This document shows, piece by piece, positions 60,645-64,000 of a stretch of 64,000 bases of DNA (the first letter of the stretch is position 1; the number at the start of each line of letters is the position of its first letter). Source of the stretch: Leishmania martiniquensis (lineage: Eukaryota; Euglenozoa; Kinetoplastea; Trypanosomatida; Trypanosomatidae); contig NC_090171.1 in assembly GCF_017916325.1 (NCBI RefSeq), positions 2,221,501 through 2,285,500 on the forward strand, read 5' to 3'. Under the pieces are notes generated by a model that worked only from the letters and a program-made list of their open reading frames with translations, did not search any database and had not been told where the DNA came from. The translations under genes and the position numbers were made by a program.

Positions 60645-61898
60645 CTAATCTGATACCTTCGGTTTAATCGCCATGATAGAGATACCCAGGTAGCGAGATA
60701 TCTGAGTGAACGCGGAGAGAATCATATGACCGTACTGCAAGGCCGCGAAGACGGACAGCCCTGTCAGCGCCGAGCCGAGGCCCGTCTCTACAACCTTGTG
60801 CGACACCGAAGAGTCGCCAGCGTAGTGCAACACTGACGCCAATGCCGAGACACCGAAGAGGAGACCTATGTGCCAGTTCAATGTCTTGTACGGCATCATA
60901 CTCAGCCGCGCCAGCGTCATACGCGTTACGGTGATGGACATGAGCAGACCGTAGCACATCTCCAGCGCAAACGGAAAGCGCCTCGTCAGACCGGGATACA
61001 AGACAAACACGTGAACCATCAGTGCTATCATGACGACGATCGGCGCGGCCGCGAGCATGGGCGTCATCTTGGAAGTGTGCACGGTGGGCCGCACTGCTAC
61101 ATGCATGACGTTCACGAGGATCGTGAAGGGACAGGAGATCAGAAAAAAGGTAAAGAGGACACTGCGGGCGGACTCAATGTGAACAACACCGTTGCAACCA
61201 GGAAAGAGCGAGGCCAAGGCGGGCGGGTACCCTACGTTGTACGGCCCCGCAATCGGCGTGTCCCAGATTGACTTGCCATAGAAACCCGTGATGATGTATA
61301 GGATGCAGTTGAGAATGATGCCCTCCGTTGGGCCATTTACGTAGCCGAGCTCGAATGTTCCTGTGCTGAACTGCTCCCATATGGTGGTGAATAGGCTAAT
61401 GGATGAGAAGCTCATCAGCCAGAAGCGCTCCAACGGCGGCATGCCAGTCACAAGGCTTACATTGAGCAACGCGAACGGGGTAAGGAAGGCGTCGCAGCCG
61501 TGGTCGAAGAGCTCGCCGAGCGGGCTACCGGTGCCGGTGCGCCGTGCCTGCTTGCCGTCGATCGCGTCTAAGGTTTGGTAGGTGAAGAGCGCAATCGCGC
61601 CGTAGTAGAGGGCCCAGCTGGGGTACACACCCTCCTCGAAGAAGAAGTAATACAGCAGCAAGAGCGTTGAGGACATCCCGATGAGAAACCCGGTGAACGT
61701 GATGCAGTTCGGCGCGACCGTCATGGGCACAAGGTTCACGACAAAGCTCCAGTAGCGCTGCAGCACATACCGGCTCATAATAGAGAAGTCCGTGCCGGCG
61801 TACTTGTACCTCTTCAAGTTCGGCAAGTACGCTGGAGGGATGCACTCGTTGATGAGCGGGTTGAGGCTTTCATGGCGCACATCCCTCTTTGTGGGCAT
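60645..61898 (-). CDS. EPT: ethanolamine/choline phosphotransferase (CDP-alcohol phosphatidyltransferase)
   Basis: The protein is 417 aa with an ATG at 61898. The family motif DGx2ARx8Gx3Dx3D is complete at 114-136 (Asp114, Gly115, Ala118, Arg119, Gly128, Asp132, Asp136); these residues bind metal and the CDP-alcohol. About eight to ten hydrophobic segments span the protein (for example 52-88, 94-111, 262-285, 294-312). The soluble N-terminus (1-45; LNPLINECIPPAYLPNLKRY) is typical of eukaryotic EPT1/CPT1/CEPT1. The reaction joins CDP-ethanolamine (or CDP-choline) to diacylglycerol or alkylacylglycerol, the last Kennedy-pathway step, in the ER membrane. Substrate choice cannot be read from the sequence; the L. 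major relative is described as ethanolamine-specific for plasmalogen synthesis. A likely acceptor is at 61945-61946. Confidence 0.94.
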   Translation of the reverse strand: MPTKRDVRHESLNPLINECIPPAYLPNLKRYKYAGTDFSIMSRYVLQRYWSFVVNLVPMTVAPNCITFTGFLIGMSSTLLLLYYFFFEEGVYPSWALYYGAIALFTYQTLDAIDGKQARRTGTGSPLGELFDHGCDAFLTPFALLNVSLVTGMPPLERFWLMSFSSISLFTTIWEQFSTGTFELGYVNGPTEGIILNCILYIITGFYGKSIWDTPIAGPYNVGYPPALASLFPGCNGVVHIESARSVLFTFFLISCPFTILVNVMHVAVRPTVHTSKMTPMLAAAPIVVMIALMVHVFVLYPGLTRRFPFALEMCYGLLMSITVTRMTLARLSMMPYKTLNWHIGLLFGVSALASVLHYAGDSSVSHKVVETGLGSALTGLSVFAALQYGHMILSAFTQISRYLGISIMAIKPKVSD

Positions 61899-61944
61899 CT
61901 TTTCTGTTTTCGCTTCTTCTCTTTCTGGCGCTCAGCGTGTACGG

Positions 61945-62000
61945 CTGGCGGCAGAGACCGTGTTGACGGCACGGTCGGGAGCGAGAGGGAGACGAGGAAT
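61945..62000 (-). promoter_or_regulatory. predicted spliced-leader acceptor, phosphotransferase gene
   Basis: On the minus strand a C/T tract (about 61972-62000, CCTCGTCTCCCTCTCGCTCC) leads to GCCGCCAG with AG at 61945-61946. It is about 47 bases upstream of the ATG, with no ATG between. Confidence 0.6.
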
Positions 62001-62797
62001 GCCCGAGGAAACCCAAGGCACCAGAAATGGGGAGCGGTGGGGGCAACTAGGGAGGACACGTATGCAACCCAAGAAGGGAGAAGGGCGTTCGTGTGCGTGT
62101 GCACGTGTGTCAATCTCGGTGCTTACTGCATGACACGCAAAACCAGCGTTGGTAATGGAAAGAAACGAACAGGGCGGCGGGGGATAGAGTGAGTGCGGGA
62201 GAGCGAAACAGAGTGAGCATGAGATGGGAGAGAGCTGTAGAGAGGGAGGGAGAGAGGGGGGCTGAAGAGGCGCGGCCGACAACGGCATGGGAAAAGGGAA
62301 GTACAGCCGTTGCGAAAGACAACGAAAGGAGACGAAACGACAGAGAGAGGCTCTGGCGCCTAACTGCTCCCACCCCCTCTCCCTCCCTTTCAATCCGAAC
62401 GCAGCCACTCATATTTGCTCTCGCCAGCTAGAGGGTTTCTCCAGAGCGTGCCGGTGCGTTTGGCGCTCCTGCAGCGCGCGCTGTGATGCTCTTAGATAAA
62501 AGAAAAATTCACACCTTTGAATAGATGCCAGCTTCCTCTTTCCTGACCACAAAGCTAAGGATCAAAGCAACAGCTGCTTCTTTACGCGGAGTAATTGCTA
62601 GTGCCGCAGAATGTGCCTGCTGCGGGTGTGCGCGCCTGGAACCCTCCTCGGTCGTGAAGGAACCGGCTGTGACAACATGCACCTCGTATACGACTGCGCC
62701 ACCGAAATCACCTCTACGCGTGACGCTACGAGAGACTGAAGGAATCAACGCACGACAAAACACTTGCACTGCTCACAACGCGTTGCCATCACACACA

Positions 62798-62821
62798 CAT
62801 ATATATATGCATATATATATG
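62798..62821. repeat. AT microsatellite
   Basis: Two runs of TATATAT separated by a GC, preceded by ACACACAC. Confidence 0.85.
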
Positions 62822-62905
62822 TGCGTGTGGATGCGTTAGGCAGAGAGTATGAAACGAATAATACTAAAACGAAAAAAAGGAAAGAGTTGCGCAGTGAACC
62901 GCCAC

Positions 62906-62950
62906 CACACACACACACGCACACACGTACACACAGTCACACTCACTCAC
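62906..62950. repeat. CA-rich microsatellite
   Basis: Interrupted CA and TCAC dinucleotide repeats. Confidence 0.75.
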
Positions 62951-63399
62951 TCAGAGCCGGCAGAAAGACCACAGATTCTAGCAGGCGACGTTACGAAAAA
63001 AAAGAGGACGGTAAAGCACATTTTTACCGCACGCCGAAATAATACCGGAGAAGTCACGAGAAGGGAGGAGAAACCTCAGGAAGACACGTGACAGTGTGCC
63101 ATCGACCTCACATCTATCGTCGGCCTCCGCATGTGTATGCGAATCGTTTGAGGATGACGGCGCGCGAACCGCACAGGAGCCGTCACTCTCCGGCTGACCC
63201 TCTCACAGCGCACGCCTCCGATATTTCTACGGCAGAGTCGATCATGCCATGGATTGCGGTCCCGCACCTCCTCCTTCCGCTGACTCCGTCTTCTTCCTTG
63301 CAAAGGGGACGTGCTGCACTGAATTTTTTGTATTTATGTACATCGAAGAAAAATGTCTGCACCTCTCCAGCGTGGACGCACCGCGCACGTGCATGTCCA

Positions 63400-64000
63400 G
63401 GAAAGCTATGCGCATACAACTGCAGACCACCTGACCCTGCGGCAGCACGGCTGAATCCTCGGCCTGGAGGGCGAGCCGTCGGCCGCGGATTCGGGACGTG
63501 CGTGTCGTCGGAGCTTCTAATCCTTTCTTGTCCCTTCGTTCAGCACCTTGCTGCGTAATCGCCCCCACATGACCGCAGCTGGTGCGCATGGACGAATCCG
63601 CGCGGGGAGGCTAACGCGGCCCTACTCGAACGCAAAAAGCGACTGCGTCGGTCGCGCGGGTAGCAGAAGGGTGTGCTCGGGGAGGGGGAGCGCTGGATAA
63701 GCTGAAGCAGAAGAAAAGCCCGCTGAAGGTCAGCGCCCTCGGTGGCCATTGTCCGATGACGGTATACCCATTCGTCGCCCTGCGTCGCCTCCAGCCGCGG
63801 AATTCGATATTAGGCTGTGGGCACGGTTCCACATGAGCGTTGGGAGGACCTGGAGGTGTAATCCGGGGTCCCCTCATTTGGCAATGCTGCTGCCACCTGT
63901 GACCCCAAGCCCGCCCGGTCAGATGCGGCAGGCGCCGCCCACGCCGCGCCCGCATGCGTTGGGAGTGATTTGGCCGCGCCACGCGCCGCCTTTGCCATCC
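63400..64000. mobile_element. possible degenerate retroposon (SIDER-like) or gene end, composition only
   Basis: This 600-base block at the window edge is GC-rich, repeat-poor and about the length of a short SIDER element. It overlaps the possible partial coding region 63810-63998. No signature, tail or duplication is visible, and the right end is cut by the window. Confidence 0.22.
63810..63998 (-). CDS. possible C-terminal end of a gene continuing beyond the window
   Basis: The frame from the window edge to a TAA at 63810-63812 has no stop and rather GC-rich third positions. It translates to an Ala/Gly-rich tail (MAKAARGAAKSLPTHAGAAW, later ALPNEGTPDYTSRSSQRSCG). It could be the end of the next upstream gene of the cluster, or chance openness in a GC-rich block. 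The internal ATG at 63998 need not be a start. Confidence 0.2.
   Translation of the reverse strand: MAKAARGAAKSLPTHAGAAWAAPAASDRAGLGSQVAAALPNEGTPDYTSRSSQRSCGTVPTA

Larger units (their letters stand above)
61899..63809. other. long spacer upstream of the phosphotransferase (1.9 kb)
   Basis: It contains the 5' flank of the phosphotransferase gene and the 3' flank of whatever gene lies beyond the window. There are purine-rich plus-strand runs at 62165-62360, AT repeats at 62798-62821, CA-rich stretches at 62906-62950 and balanced composition from about 63100 on. No confident gene is seen. Confidence 0.5.

Overview
The window looks like nuclear DNA from a trypanosomatid of the Leishmania group. 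The genes are intronless, GC-rich and long. All 15 confident protein genes lie on the minus strand, with no strand switch. They are separated by 0.6-4.4 kb of CA/TG, AT and purine/pyrimidine simple repeats. Upstream of most start codons the transcribed strand shows a pyrimidine tract followed by AG, the pattern of a spliced-leader acceptor. This is the expected look of one polycistronic directional gene cluster read from 64000 towards 1. Kinetoplast-type HMG-like proteins and an ethanolamine phosphotransferase support the assignment. From memory, the L. major enzyme gene is on chromosome 36, so this may be the syntenic region; I could not check that. Many open frames extend upstream only through GTG or TTG codons, so starts were moved to the first supportable ATG.

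In transcription order (high to low coordinate): a possible gene end at the right edge; ethanolamine/choline phosphotransferase (60645-61898); a 2022-aa helical protein with a bipartite NLS-like motif (52591-58659); a RagC/Gtr2-type GTPase (50447-51544); a 790-aa unknown (47209-49581); a BCS1-like AAA protein with altered ATPase motifs (43562-45733); a basic 505-aa unknown (38240-39757).

The middle holds three HMG-like, kinetoplast-associated-protein-type genes (33440-33814, 29388-30422, 23314-24744), with an FRM2/HBN1-type nitroreductase gene (27537-28211) between two of them. Very long spacers surround these genes.

The left third carries a 516-aa unknown with an NLS-like patch (19060-20610), an 1863-aa probably mitochondrial helical-repeat protein (12638-18229), an LRRC61/SDS22-like leucine-rich-repeat protein (11208-11978), TRM6, the non-catalytic subunit of tRNA m1A58 methyltransferase (8925-10319), a 47-aa small protein gene with a very good splice acceptor (8124-8267), a minimal MscS-type channel (6477-6992), and a large protein with a RAB3GAP2-like N-terminal domain (122-5392). 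The genes do not form a metabolic operon. As usual in trypanosomatids, co-transcription does not imply shared function; the HMG-like trio is the only obvious functional grouping. No rRNA, tRNA or CRISPR array was recognised. Three spacer stretches look like possible degenerate retroposons (SIDER-like), on composition only.
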